Shown here: in pieces, positions 11,801 through 23,101 of the stretch | Position numbering within the stretch: the first letter of the stretch is position 1 | How the letters are laid out: each line of letters starts with the position of its first letter | NCBI GenBank assembly: GCA_037954325.1 | Contig: JBBMNZ010000001.1 | Coordinates: forward strand, 12,877,758 to 12,941,757 | Origin: Fistularia commersonii | Lineage: Eukaryota; Chordata; Actinopteri; Syngnathiformes; Fistulariidae | Length of the DNA stretch: 64,000 nt | Direction of reading: 5' to 3' | The notes under the pieces: generated by a model | Told to the model about the DNA's origin: nothing | Database searches by the model: none | Seen by the model: only the letters and a program-made list of their open reading frames with translations | Made by a program: the position numbers and the translations under genes

Positions 11801-12392
11801 GTTATACTCAAGGACTTCTTTTAATGTCTTGTTACTCTCTCTCAAGCTGTACTTGCGCACCCTAGATGATGTGCAGCTTTGAATGATCTGTGACTTTATT
11901 TCATTGTTCACATCACTAAAGTCGCGGTGTTTGGCGTGCATGTGTAGTCTGGTAGTCTAAACATCCAAAGTCTCACCAGGCGGTTGTGTAGCTTTTCTGA
12001 ATACGTAGACTTCATACTGGCCGGTCTTTTTTGGCGGGAAATAGTTGTTGAGTTTTGCCTTCACCTGTGCATACTTGTCTCCTTTTCCAAACCATCATGT
12101 TGTAAATACCATGCAATCTCTCTCTGGCCGAATGAAGCATAAGGGCTTTCAATCTTGCATCCTCGGTTGTGTTCATGACCGTGGTGTAATTCTCATACGT
12201 CTGAAGCCACTTGTTCCACCACGGTCTGACAGAGCTCGGTTCATTCTCTGCGTAAAACGTTGCTAAGTAACTAGTGCACTTGCTACAGAGATCAGTTAGC
12301 TGATCAAACTCTTTCGCTTAAACTTCTTCCGCATATTTGTCTCTGGGACAGACGTTGGTGTAGTCAGTCTTTACTTTGATCTTTGTCTCCAG

Positions 12393-12570
12393 TGTAATAT
12401 TTATGTGTTGTTTCTATACGATTTGCTCAGAATGATGACATGGAGCTTCACGATATGCCACTTTATTGCTGCGGGAACTTATTGAACTCCCACCCAAGAC
12501 ATCACGTCTAGTAAACACTTACACCAGTGTCATAACGCATGCAGTATGTGCAAACATCAACATCACTTCA
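12393..12570 (-). repeat. LTR at right end (5' LTR of the Gypsy element)
   Basis: About 178 bases, TGTAAT at the left and CACTTCA at the right, directly next to the resuming RTE sequence. Its similarity to 8331-8480 defines the element ends. No convincing tRNA primer-binding site could be named next to it. Confidence 0.75.
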
Positions 12571-12575
12571 GTTAC

Positions 12576-13235
12576 TGTTTACTGGTATGATTATGGACCA
12601 CGAAGTAGCAGAGATTAGTGAAGGTGAAGGGAGGAAGGCATGATGATGTACCTGTAGAGGTACGGAAGTGTCTAGGTGAGGTGAGGAGTTTTTGACAAGA
12701 TCATTTAATAGAATTTCAGAGAGTAGGAGGATGCCTGAGGAATGGGGGAGAAGTGTGCTGGTGCTGATTTTTAAGAACAAGGGAGACAGGCACAGTTGTG
12801 CTAACTATAAAGGAACATAGTTGATGAGCCATACAATGACATTATGGGAAAGAGCAGTGGAAGCTAGACTGAGGGGAGAATTGAGCCTTTGTGAACAGCA
12901 GCATGGTTGTGCCAAGAAAGAGCACTACAGATGCAGTGTTTGCTTTGAGAATGTTGATTGAGGAGTACAGAGTTGGTTGGAGGAAACTGCATTGTGTCTT
13001 GGATAATCTAGAAAAAAAGCATAGACAGGGTGCCAGAAGCGGAACTGTGATAATGTATGAGGAAGGCCGAAGGGCCTGAGAAGTATGTTAGACTTGCGCA
13101 GGACATGTATGCTAGCTGTGAGACAGTGGTGCGGTGTGCTGTAGGGGTAACAGAGAAGTTCAAGGTGGAGGTGGGACTCCACCAGGGATCAGCTCTGAGC
13201 CCCTTCTTGTTTGCCATGGTGATGGACAGAAAAAT
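12576..13235 (+). mobile_element. RTE-type LINE copy B, 3' half
   Basis: It continues the RT domain after the Gypsy insertion: GACCACGAAGTAGCAGAG at the start, then the region for NY-GI-LMSHTM-LWERAVEARL, RKSTTDAVFALRMLIEEYR, a damaged motif A, the AEKYVRLAQDMYASCETVVRCAVGVTEKFKVEVG region in several frames, and GLHQGSALSPFLFAMVMD (motif B, 13057-13278). It ends before the FADD catalytic motif, so the element lacks its 3' third. Many frameshifts are present. Confidence 0.85.
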
Positions 13236-16200
13236 AGAAGACCAGATACCCAAATTGTCCTCTATTTCTTCAAAATAAGGCAACAAGCAAATTTATATCA
13301 AGCTAGATGAAAATGAATTCTTGTATTTGTATTTATATGTAGCAGCATGTAAAAGCTGAGCTGCAGACCCTTGTGAAAGATTTCATGGACAGTCTAACTC
13401 AGAAAAAAAGTAGCTTGCTCCAGATGTGCTAACTCTCTGCCTACAGTGAATTATGTAACCACCAGGAGCTACTTTCCTCAGGCAGACTACTTCCGTAAGT
13501 GAAGTTTTTAAAAAAGTTCCAAGTATTTGATTCAGTGTGAGTGTTGTTATGGATTCCCACTCACACGAAGGTTTGGGCTAGGAATGCTGCTTAGGTCATG
13601 AGCAAGCGCAAACAATTCCACCTATGGCAGGCACTAGAGAGAACTGTATGCTTTCCATTATGTACCTGAATGTCTACCAGTGCTGTCTTACATAATGCAA
13701 TGAGATCAACCACCAGTGATTAAATGCTGTATGTATTTGTTATTGTTGCCACTGTGTAGCTTTAGCCGGCACTGAAGAGCTTTCCCTGCGTGTCCATTCT
13801 GGTGTATTCTGCATTCACAGCTATTTGAGATTTTGTGGTCGAAGGCTGAAGATTAACACCTGGCTGCTTTTTATTTTTATCTTAAATTTGATGACTTTCT
13901 GTCATAGCTGATGTTAAATTTCTTATTTGGTTGTCAGATGTGGCTAGGTAGGATAATGAACATTATCTCTCTCGCTCTCTCTGTCTCACACATGCACACA
14001 TGCACACACGCACACACGCACCCACCCACACACACACGTCAGTTTGTTTGTATATTCTTGTTTGTTTTTGTAATTTCAGATTAATTTTTCTCTCGGGGGA
14101 TGGTAAATCACTTGTTTGGCTCCTTTGTCCTCTCTCTGGATCAGAGCTGGTCTCCTAATGCTGGAAGAAGGAAACTACTAGCCAAGTCCTCTAATACTAG
14201 CAGGCTGAGTAAATGGTGTCTTTGGAACCTTGTATTATCCCCAGCATTTCTCTAAGCACCCTTGATCCCCACTGTGTTATTCTTCATGATCCACACCTCC
14301 GTTCCAGCTCAAGAGGTCTTCCAGGACCACTTGCTGTGTCCTGATTGGTCCACGGCTCCCGCTGGTGGACCTGTTTACTGAGGTGACTACCATTCAGGGG
14401 CCAGGATGTCTTGTATTAGCGATATATTTACATGGAATATAAAAGTGAAATACACAACACTACAGAATGTTGTGTTGTAATTGTTTTAACTTGCAATTTG
14501 GGTCAAATGTTCCAAGAGTTGAAAAATAATTATTACTGTGGCAGCAAAGACAGAGAATTTTAAGATCACGTTAACCTCTCAGAGTAGGTGCATTACAAAA
14601 TAGAAATTGAGCACTATTAAGCACTATTTCTTTTTATGCAGTCAAAAGTTACTTATAAGTCCAGAGAAGATGTAAAGTATGGTTTTCATCTGTCTCACCC
14701 GCTGAGATGCAGAGTGAAATGTGACATAGTCAACAAATCTTCATGTCCTAGACAAGCCATCCCATATCTAAACAGTGTAACATTCACCCAGCGTGGTAAG
14801 CTCCAACAAACTGTTATTCTTTCAGCAAGCAGAGGATTCCCAACAGACAATTCCCACTACAAAGGGGGAATGTAAAAACAATTGAAAACAAATTGGTTTG
14901 AATTCAAAAAGCTTATTGCAAAATTGTTTTGCTCTGGCTTTCAGGCACTGCCAAGACGAGATGCAGAAGTATAGCATGAAAGCAAGAGCTTGGGTAGCAG
15001 CAGCACATATGAATTGTGGGCAGCTTGTTTCACTGAGACACTTTAGTTGGGAAGACTCTTACAGATGTTTCACTATTCACAACAACATGAAGTGTTTTTT
15101 TTTAATAGATTAAAAGGGAATACCTGATCTTCATTCTCCATGGTTCTCCATCATCAATGACATATACATCAAGACATTCCAGTTTCCTGTCTGTTTATTT
15201 CTCTTATGCTCTGGATCAAAAAGACCACATCTTAAATGCCTTCAATGATTTGAATTATAATATATTGCTCCGACAATCATACCAATGATTTTAAAATAAT
15301 TATTGTGGAACCAAGTCATTACAGCAGCTGAACAGAGCCAAGGCCACTGTTTTAGACCACAGGCAGACTATTGAACTAACAAAAATTTCATTTAATCATT
15401 TGTTTTTGGCTGGAATCAACTATTTATTGACAGGAAACCTGATAGGGTTCAATACAGCAGTTTGCTTTTGAAAGTCCTTAAAAAATAAACATTCAAACTT
15501 TTAATTACTTTATTTCTGAAGAAAATGTAAGTAGCGCATGAACATGACAATGGAAATCCAATTATTTTGTCAGGTCAGTACCTCTTATCCTCTTGCCTTA
15601 CAGCATGTTTTTCATAATTCCACTGGCAGCAGAGAGTGAATGGTTGGATGTCTTGATATGTGGGTCCCTGATTGACAGGTGACCGGCTCAGCTTAAACCC
15701 TGCCTTTCACCCTATCATGGTGTGTAAATTATAAATTTATTACATCCAGAATTCTTTGCTTTTTTACTGTTAGAATAAAAAAAAAGTGTATTGCAATTTT
15801 GAAATTCAAACGTTTTACAGTGAAATTGTATATATTGTGTTATTTGCAGTCTACGTGCCACTTCATCTTCGTTGTCCAAATTGATTCTGGACTTTTAATT
15901 TTACTCAGTAAGATTTATTCTGTTGTCTTTCAAATGTATATTTTGTTGGTAATTCTTCTATGTGGCTGTGTGAAAATACACAACAATCCAGCACGTCCAG
16001 TTACAGTTTTCTGCTCATCTTCAACTGATTATCCCTTTCTCACAATCACGAGTGAGACATCGGTCTGTGTGGCTTTTCCAATGTTATCCTGTTGCTTAGG
16101 AAATATACAGAGCGATAATCTGATTTATGCCCTTCCTTTTTCATAACAAATCTTTGATCTTCTTCTTGGAGGCTCCTATACGCCTCCAGAGGCGGTCCTT

Positions 16201-16344
16201 GTTTGAATTGTACAAGGATGGCGCTAGTGGTTCAGCACTGTCTGCATGCTCACCATTTATCTGGCACAAGATTGAGGGTGGCAGGTATGTTCCTGACCCT
16301 CCAGCGATTTTCATGAGACAACTGAGATCATGAGTTAATTGAAA
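13236..16344. other. No gene seen; one CA-rich tract
   Basis: Largely unique AT-rich sequence. A CA-rich imperfect microsatellite lies at 13987-14038. Frames at 14636-14875, 14898-15113 and 15799-16146 resemble nothing known and have no coding support. Confidence 0.5.
13987..14038. repeat. Imperfect (CA)n tract
   Basis: CACACATGCACACATGCACA-type units with CACG and CACCCA interruptions. Confidence 0.9.
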
Positions 16345-17180
16345 CATTAGGATAATTTGAAGAGAATTGGAGGCAAAGGGCAGCCCTGGCGGAATCCAAC
16401 TTTCACTGGAAATGGGTCTAACTTATAACCGTCAACACGGACCAAGCACCGACACCAATCGTACAGTGACCATACGGCCCCGTATAACGGGTTTCATTAC
16501 CCCATATTACTGGAGCACCCCTCACAAGATTGCCAGCAGGACTTGGTTGAATGCCTTCTCCAGATCCACAAAACATTAACCCAGGTTGGGCAAACTCCCA
16601 TGCCCCCTCAAGGACCCTGCAGAGGGTTTAGTGCTGGTCCACTCTTCCACAACAAGGATGAAAATCACACTGCTCCTCCTGGATTCAAGGTTCAATGACC
16701 AAGAGGACCCTCTTCTCCAGTACAGCTGAATATACCTTACCAGGGAGGCTGAGGAGTGTAATCCTCCTGTAGCTGGAGCACACCCTCCAATAAGGGGATC
16801 ACCACCCTGGTCTGCCAGTCCAGCGGCACTGTCCCCGACATTCACGCAATGTGGCAGAGGCCTGTCAGCCAGGACAGCCCTACAGCATCCAGAGCCTAGA
16901 GGAACCCAGGGCGTACCTCATCCCCCCTTGGGGCCCTGCTACTGAAGAGCTTTTTGACCGCTTCTGCAACGTCAGCCCCAGAAATAGGTGTGCCCCCTCC
17001 AGAGTCCCCCAGCTCTGCTTCCTCATAGGAAGGCGTTTCGACAGGGTTGAGGAGGTCTCGGAAGTATTCCTGCCACCGATCTACAATGTCTCGACATGAG
17101 GTCAGCAGCGCCCCGCTCTCACGGTACACAGTGTTGATGGAGCACTGGGAGGCCTCCTGGATGCCTCCCAGGGTAAGGAT
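16345..17180 (-). mobile_element. LINE, inverted 5' part
   Basis: On the minus strand the sequence encodes the endonuclease-RT linker and early RT of a fish LINE. The frame at 17327-16896 contains SCRDIVDRWQEYFRDLLNPVETPSYEEAELGDSG in one run, then SGADVAEAVKKL. Further on, in other frames, come SYRRITLLSLPGKVYS, CRVLEGAWEFAQP and a damaged RQGCP motif B. It stops near 16345 and joins the same element's 3' tail in opposite orientation at about 17180. Both parts are inactive. Confidence 0.75.
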
Positions 17181-17390
17181 TCTAGGCACGTCCATCTGGG
17201 AGGAGGTCATGGAGAAGATTCGGGAAATGTTTGAGAGACTCTGTCTCGAGGCTGGCCTGGGAACGCCTTGGGGTCCCCCCAGAGGAGCTGGACCATGTGG
17301 CGAGGGAGAGGGAGGTCTGAGCCTCACTGCTCTGGCTGCTGCCCCCGCAACTCCGGATAAGCGAGGGAAGATGGATGGATTAACGTAATT
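17181..17390 (+). mobile_element. LINE, 3' terminal part in opposite orientation
   Basis: The plus strand carries the C-terminal coding end and 3' tail of the same LINE type: the segment for ERLGTP, then PRGAG-type and CTGCTGCCCCCGCAACTCCG, ending GGATAAGCGAGGGAAGATGG ATGGAT. A GATGGATGG-type tail is the usual 3' end of this fish LINE. It directly abuts the minus-strand part at 16345-17180. Confidence 0.7.
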
Positions 17391-19454
17391 TGCTTAATTT
17401 CGGGCTCACAAAGAATCGAGTGTTGCTCATGTGTCTTTTTCGAATACACCCTTGAGCATGTGGAGGGTCAAAAATGTATCTGTTGACTGTCGGTCCCCAT
17501 GTCACACTGGTGCAAGTGAAGAGTTCGTGCAGTCGAGCCTGATGTTACCTCAGCCTTGGCGTTAGCGGCTCTCAGACAGTCTGCAGGAAGAAGGCAGACA
17601 GCCTCCACACCCACTTTCTTTGCGGGTTGGCCATCAAATCACCATTCAACAAAAATCTCCGGAGACAGCGTTGCACTGTTTCCATGTCAAACAGAAGTGA
17701 CATCTTTAACATGGTTAAAATGAGTGTCAGTTCATAAGGTGAGCTCTTGTGTGGAAGCAAAACCACATGCCGTCAGTTCGCTCATACTGACCATGCAGTT
17801 CACTTCTTTCCACTTTTCCTGAAAGTAATTCTTTGTTTTATGAAACAAAATGTGACAAATGAACTTTGTTGTGATTTTATATCAGGCACCTTCTCTTTTT
17901 CACCTCTCCAAAGCACATTTTAGGCACAAAAAGTCCAAACATCCATGGTTTCATTAATGTATTGGGTAACTGCTTGGTAAGAAGGGTCACTTCTCATGTG
18001 GTTGTCATGGCTGTATGATGGATCCCAGGACAACTCTAGAGGACTTTCACAAGTATAGGAAGACTTCTAAACGTTCAGGTGGTAAGAATTTAATGTAAAC
18101 TGGAACAATATTGTAATTAACCTCCTCATTCATGACATAATGTAACAAGCTAAAGGAAAGACAGCCTTTGGGAAAAATAATGGAAAAATGGACCATAGGC
18201 AATGGAACATATTACAGCATATCAATTCAACTTTTATGACTATTTTATTGGGGCAAAATTACATTCTTTACACTTCTTAAAAAGATGTTGATCCGTTTGA
18301 TCCTGGGCATCGCTGAGGAAAAACAATCCAAGGCCTGTTAAAGTGGCAGAAGAACTAAGTGATTCCCTTTCAGAGACAGAGAGAATAGAATGGAGAGAAA
18401 TATTGTTTAGAACAAATCCTGTAATATAACAATATCAACAGCTACTAATAACTCACTCTGGTAAGGGACTGGAGATGGGGTATTCTAACTTGTTGCAGAA
18501 CCCATCTTGTTTCAATGATCTGGGGACTTGATTCATAGTTATGTTGCTATAGTTATGGCGTCTTTTCTCCCTGGTTCTCTGTATATGAACCTTAAAGAAA
18601 ATATATATAGGCCCTCTTACATCCTCTTTTTTTTTACAACATAATTATTCATTGTCTGCTTCGATATTTGATTCTTCGTGTCACACTGAAAACACGGACA
18701 CTTACAGTCATTTTATTTGTCTGCAACATTTTGGATAAAGAGTGAAACTGTGATCAGTGTGTTGGTGTTGAGGCCAGTGATATAGGAAAGACTGTCACCA
18801 GCCAGTGCTCGGTCACAATGTTCCGCTGTGTGTGTGTGTGTGTGAGTGTGTGTGGGGTTGCCAATAATTGCTTTGGTGTAACTCTACTCTTATGTGTCAT
18901 GCAATATACAGTGTCTACAGTTTGCATGAAAAGCCTCAGTTTTCTCAGTTTTCACAAAGTGCTGAGCTGTCTTTTGTGTTGGCAGAAGTGAACCTTGTGG
19001 GAGGTCATGCTGCAGCTCTGTCTACGTGCAGAAGATGAAAAAATGTCTTGTTTACATTTTGTTATTCTTTTAGAACTGAAACTGAGATGGTTACAGGGAT
19101 TCACCATGAAAACGTGAGAGGGTTGGCTTAAAGAGAGTCTTTCAGCTGGACAGGGCTTCTTGGATGTTTCAGAAACTATGGATGGAAACAATGGAGGTGA
19201 GGCAGCCTGGTCCAACTCCACTGGTCCTCTCGGTGTCAAAGCAAGTACAGCAAATTTGGGAATGAAAGCTTGGACAAGGTACAGGATGTTTTTAGCTGCG
19301 GCTTTATCAATCCTAGTGGAGAAAAGCCTTCCAGAGCGGATGCCCCTCTTCCAACTATGCTGGTCCACACTGATTTGAGCTCCCTTTTTTGAATTAAATT
19401 TTGGAATAGCTAGAAATGTCTGGATGGGCTTTGGGCGCGAAAATGAGAGATAGA
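17391..19454. other. No gene seen
   Basis: No recognised exon. The minus-strand frames at 17766-17572 (64 residues) and 19368-18952 (138 residues) are open but match no family I know. Both may be chance frames or decayed repeat. A short GT tract lies at 18826-18854. Confidence 0.45.
18826..18854. repeat. Short (GT)n tract
   Basis: TGTG repeats with one GA interruption. Confidence 0.85.
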
Positions 19455-19690
19455 TAAATGGTCTCTTTCATACCTTGCGGAATCAAAGCGCTTTACACTT
19501 GATTGCATTTGCCCATTCACACACACACTCAAATGAATGGCAGCAGAGCTGCCATGCAAGACACTTACTGTACCACTGGGTACAACTTCGGGTTCAGTAT
19601 CACATCCAAGATCACATCAGTATGAAGGGGCCGGAATTGAACTTCCAACCAGATTGGAAGGATGCTCTATCAACTGGTCTGATTCATTGA
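19455..19690 (-). mobile_element. tRNA-derived SINE-like repeat
   Basis: Read on the minus strand from 19690, the head has a tRNA-like A-box region (GTTGATAGAGC) and a B-box-like GGAAGTTCAATTCCGGCC. It is followed by the body AAGCGCTTTAC / GCCCATTCACACACACACTC / GGCAGCAGAGCTGCCATGCAA (plus-strand wording), which is an abundant fish interspersed repeat. It would be transcribed by RNA polymerase III and is probably dead. Confidence 0.65.
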
Positions 19691-20984
19691 TCCCACAATG
19701 GTGAACTTGCAATAGTTATCATGAAAGTAGCAATTATTGTGATATAAATGACTGTAGGATATTTTAATAGTTACTCTGGTTAGGAATCACTTGCAAAGTG
19801 TAATACCTGCAATTCTCAAAGTAAAAGCTCAAAATCAAGGAAACATTTGAAAGTGCACTATTTTAGTTGCATAATTTAAACTTTACCAAATGTTCAGAAG
19901 AGCAATATCTCACTGGTGACACAAAGAATGCAAAAGCAAACTAATATTTGGCCAAGACAATAAAATAGTTACTCTGGCTGGATTTATAGTCACATCTGGT
20001 CCTGCATAACAGATCCCTTAAGGGTGGCACATATTAAATTTAGAAATAAATTAAAAAAACAATCACAATCTAAAATGTATATCTTTGATACCAAAATGAG
20101 TTATCATATGTTTTATTTAATTTAGAATACAGGTAAATGTGGTGGAATCATTTTGGTATAATAATTAACTTCGAAATGTATTGGTGAATAAATTTAACAG
20201 GGAAAAACAAGGTAAGGGGAATGCTCCTCAAAGACACAACAATGTAAATGGTGAAAATACTTTACTCAAGTGCATGTACTTTTTTTCACTTTACATTCAC
20301 TACTTTACATAGACTTTACTTTCAGCAGCCATCACAATTCAATGGAAGTCACAAGTGGGATTATTTCATTAAAATACAACCAGATGAGAATTTTCTAAAG
20401 AAAGAAGTACACTTGAAGTTCATTTCATTCGATAAACTCGTGGTTATACTGTCTGTGCATTTGTAGTAAGACTTTAAGTCTAATATTTCAAAGCTTCTCA
20501 GCATCTTGTTTCTGCTGCAAAGCTAATCTTGCAAAATTACTGGACTGTTTTGTAACAACAATAGAATAGCAATTCCAGTGTTTAGTTGGTAACAAATATG
20601 CTTAAAGTTCACTCTGCAATTGTGATAAGAATGTATAGCTATACTACAACACATTTTCCAATACATGCTATCCTGTATCTGGAAAGAGTACTTGATCTTC
20701 AAAAAAAAATCAATGATTTTCAATCGCTCTTTTGGATTCCAATTTTTTCAAGATCAGCCAAGGACTCTTATATATAATTTTGTTAAGATTAACTCTTATG
20801 GATACACAGTAAAGGAGGATAATGGACTAAAAGTAAATAATCATACTTTCAAGTATGAAACAGGTCCAAACAGTGGTTACTTAATGAAATCAGGCTATAG
20901 AAAAGAATTCACATACATCAAACAACCATATAAAAACAATTTTATTGCATTTAATACTAATTGCCGTGATGCTCAATGTCCAAA
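19691..20984. other. No gene seen
   Basis: AT-rich sequence with only short unconvincing open frames (20248-20466, 20665-20988). Confidence 0.5.
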
Positions 20985-21525
20985 GTAGTTCCTCCTTAAC
21001 ACGAGTACCCAGTTTCTTCTCCTTCTGAAATTGACTATCAGCTCCTTCGTCTTGGCCATGTTGAGGGTGAGGTTATTTCTGGAGTAGCATGCCAACAGTT
21101 GTTCCACCTATTCGCTGTAAGCCATCTATACTTCTCCTGAGATGAGTCTTGTTGCGGTGGTGTCATTTGCAAACTTGATGATGGCGCTGTTAGGGTGTCG
21201 TTGGGGGGCAGCCATGGGTATAGAGTGTAAAGAGGAGGGTGCTCAGCACGCAGCCCTGTGGGGAGCCGATGCTGATGCTGAGGGCTGAGGAGAGATGTGG
21301 TCCTACTCTCACCCTGTGGGAGTGTTCTGTCAGGAAGTTATAAATCAAGGTGCAAATGTGCCGTGAAAAATCAATATTAGGGAGTTTGGTGACCAGTTTG
21401 CTTGGTATATTGGTATTAAAAGCAGAAAAAGCAGCCTGGCATAGCTCCCTTAATCCTCCAAGTGAGTGAGTGTGGCGTAAAGGGCTGAAGCAAGAATATC
21501 TTCTGTAGATCTGTGTCAAGAGTGC
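20985..21525 (-). mobile_element. L2-like LINE reverse transcriptase fragment
   Basis: The minus strand at 21519-21190 encodes AAFSAFNTNIPSKLVTKL, then RHICTLIYNFLTEHSHRVRVG and SPQGCVLSTLLFTLYTHGC, which are RT motif A surroundings and motif B of the L2/CR1-type LINEs of fish. In another frame below 21190 it continues KFANDTTAT and then a NNLTLNMAKTKELIVNF-type stretch. The catalytic FADD box reads FAND, and motif A has lost its aspartate region, so the copy is inactive. Confidence 0.75.
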
Positions 21526-21883
21526 AGAGTGATCCCTTTTGAAATATTCACGAGTGAAGCTTGTGGCTGATGTTCTGACTCTCTCCTTGCTCGGTTTGGG
21601 GTCAGGAGTACGAGGTCCTGATTTAAAGATATGAATCTTTCACAGCAAAACTGACACAAGACATCAGGAGCTATTATTAAGTCTTTGACCTGATTTAATT
21701 CAACGGTTTGAATAACAATGCTTTGTCTACTCTTGCCAACACTAACCAGTGCAATCACTTTTTTCAGTATAAATCATATTATTACATGGCAAATAATTTA
21801 CCAGTAGGTGTAGTAGAGTCAAAGTAATCAACAGACCCAACATTCATGATATGAATGCTCCTGAGTCTGTGTAACTGAATAAT
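21526..21883. other. No gene seen
   Basis: Short spacer between the L2-like fragment and the Tc1 element, with no recognisable feature. Confidence 0.5.
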
Positions 21884-21892
21884 TAAATGAAA

Positions 21893-21920
21893 GGGGCGTG
21901 TTCAAAATCATAGCAATGTG
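21893..21920 (+). repeat. Left terminal inverted repeat of Tc1-like element
   Basis: GGGGCGTGTTCAAAATCATA followed by GCAATGTG. It pairs with 23067-23095. Confidence 0.75.
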
Positions 21921-23066
21921 GAGTTCAATCAGTGAGGCCAATCATAATGTGAAGAAACGGGTGTCATTCAGGTGGCCCTTATTTAAGGATGAAGCAGCAC
22001 ATGTTCTACATGCAATTCTCTCTGAAATCCAGAGAAAGTGGGTTGTGCCAGACTTTGTTCAGAAAAACAGTGTGCTTTAATTAAATCGTTAATTGGAGAG
22101 GGGAAAACATATAATGAAGTGCAGAAAACGATAGGCTGCTCAGCTAAAATGATCTCCAACGCTGTAGAATGGAAAACCAAACTAGACTACCAATGGAAAG
22201 GATCGCACAAAGCCAGATTTGCGAAGACTAAGCGGATGATCAGCTCCAGGGAGATCAGACACAGTATGAAGTTACCTGGGAGAACTATGACAATTAGAAG
22301 ACGCTTGTGTGAGGCTAATCTATAGTCAGGAAGCCCTCACAAAATCCCACTGTTAAAAACACTGACATATAACAAGGACATATTGAAGAGAAATGGAGAA
22401 ACGTTTTGAGGACTGATAAAAGTAATATTGTTTTTTTGGGGTCCAGGGGCCGCAGACAGTTTGTCAGATGACTCCCGAACACTGAATTCAAGCCACAGTA
22501 CACTCTGAAGACCATCTCTGAAGACATGGTGGTGCAAGCATCATGATATGGTGCTGTTCCTCTTACCATGGTGTCAGGCCTATTTATTGCATACCAGGGA
22601 TCATGAATGAATTTGCTTATATAAAAATACTTGAAGAGGTCATGCTGCCTTATGCTGAAGACGAAATGCCCTTGAAATGGGTGTTTCAATGAGACAACGA
22701 CCCCAAATGCACCAGTAAGCAAGCAGCATCTTGGTTCCAGACCAGCAATATGAAGGTTATGGAATGGCCAGCCCAATCCCCGGACCTTAATCCAATAGAA
22801 AACTTGCGGGATGACATCAAAAATGCTGTTTCCGAGGCAGAACCAAGAAATGTAGAGGAATTGTGGAAGGTTGTCAAATTATCCTGGGCAGGAATACCTG
22901 TTTACAGGTGCCAGTAGTTGGTCGATTCCATGCAGCACAGATGTGAAGCAGTCCTTAAAAACATTGGTTATACAACAAAACATTAGTTTAGTGATTCATT
23001 AAAATGCAACATCTTAATGTTTTTTTTCAGTTTATTGAGTAAATATTTGAGTTTGTAATGAAAAAT

Positions 23067-23095
23067 GCAGACACTGCTATTTTTTTGAACAGCCC
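23067..23095 (-). repeat. Right terminal inverted repeat of Tc1-like element
   Basis: Plus strand CAGACACTGCTATTTTTTTG then AACAGCCCA, the inverse of the left end with a few mismatches. Confidence 0.75.
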
Positions 23096-23101
23096 AATGT
23101 A

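Larger units (their letters stand above)
8331..12570 (-). mobile_element. Ty3/Gypsy LTR retrotransposon remnant nested in an RTE LINE
   Basis: A 4.2 kb element on the minus strand is bounded by related LTR sequence on both sides. It starts TG and ends CA, with GTGAC (8326-8330) on the left and GTTAC (12571-12575) on the right as a probable 5-bp target duplication with one mismatch. From its 5' side the internal order is a gag zinc knuckle, an aspartic protease, reverse transcriptase, RNase H, the integrase N-terminal region, an integrase C-terminal remnant and an AT-rich 3' region. This protease-RT-RNaseH-integrase order defines Ty3/Gypsy elements. There are frameshifts and stops throughout, and the integrase catalytic core is not found. 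No envelope gene is seen. Confidence 0.85.
21884..23101 (+). mobile_element. Tc1-like DNA transposon with decayed transposase
   Basis: The ends are inverted: GTTCAAAATCATAGCAATGTG at about 21900-21920 on the plus strand pairs with GTTCAAAAAAATAGCAGTGTC read on the minus strand from about 23089. TA dinucleotides at 21884-21885 and 23100-23101 fit Tc1 target duplications. Inside, the transposase starts with the DNA-binding part (21898-22325: SEANHNVKKRVSFRWPLFKDEA, CALIKSLIGEGKTYNEVQKTIGCS). It ends with the catalytic part around 22690-22800 (DNDPKCTSKQAASWF, then WPAQSPDLNPIENL). The protein would cut and paste the element through a DDE site. Stops and frameshifts lie between the blocks. Confidence 0.85.

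Noticed and set aside
9018..12266. Plus-strand open frames across the Gypsy element
   Set aside because: The element's protein motifs all lie on the minus strand; the plus frames are antisense.
16141..16344. 68-codon frames on both strands next to the inverted LINE
   Set aside because: No recognisable motif. It may be decayed repeat, but the family could not be named.
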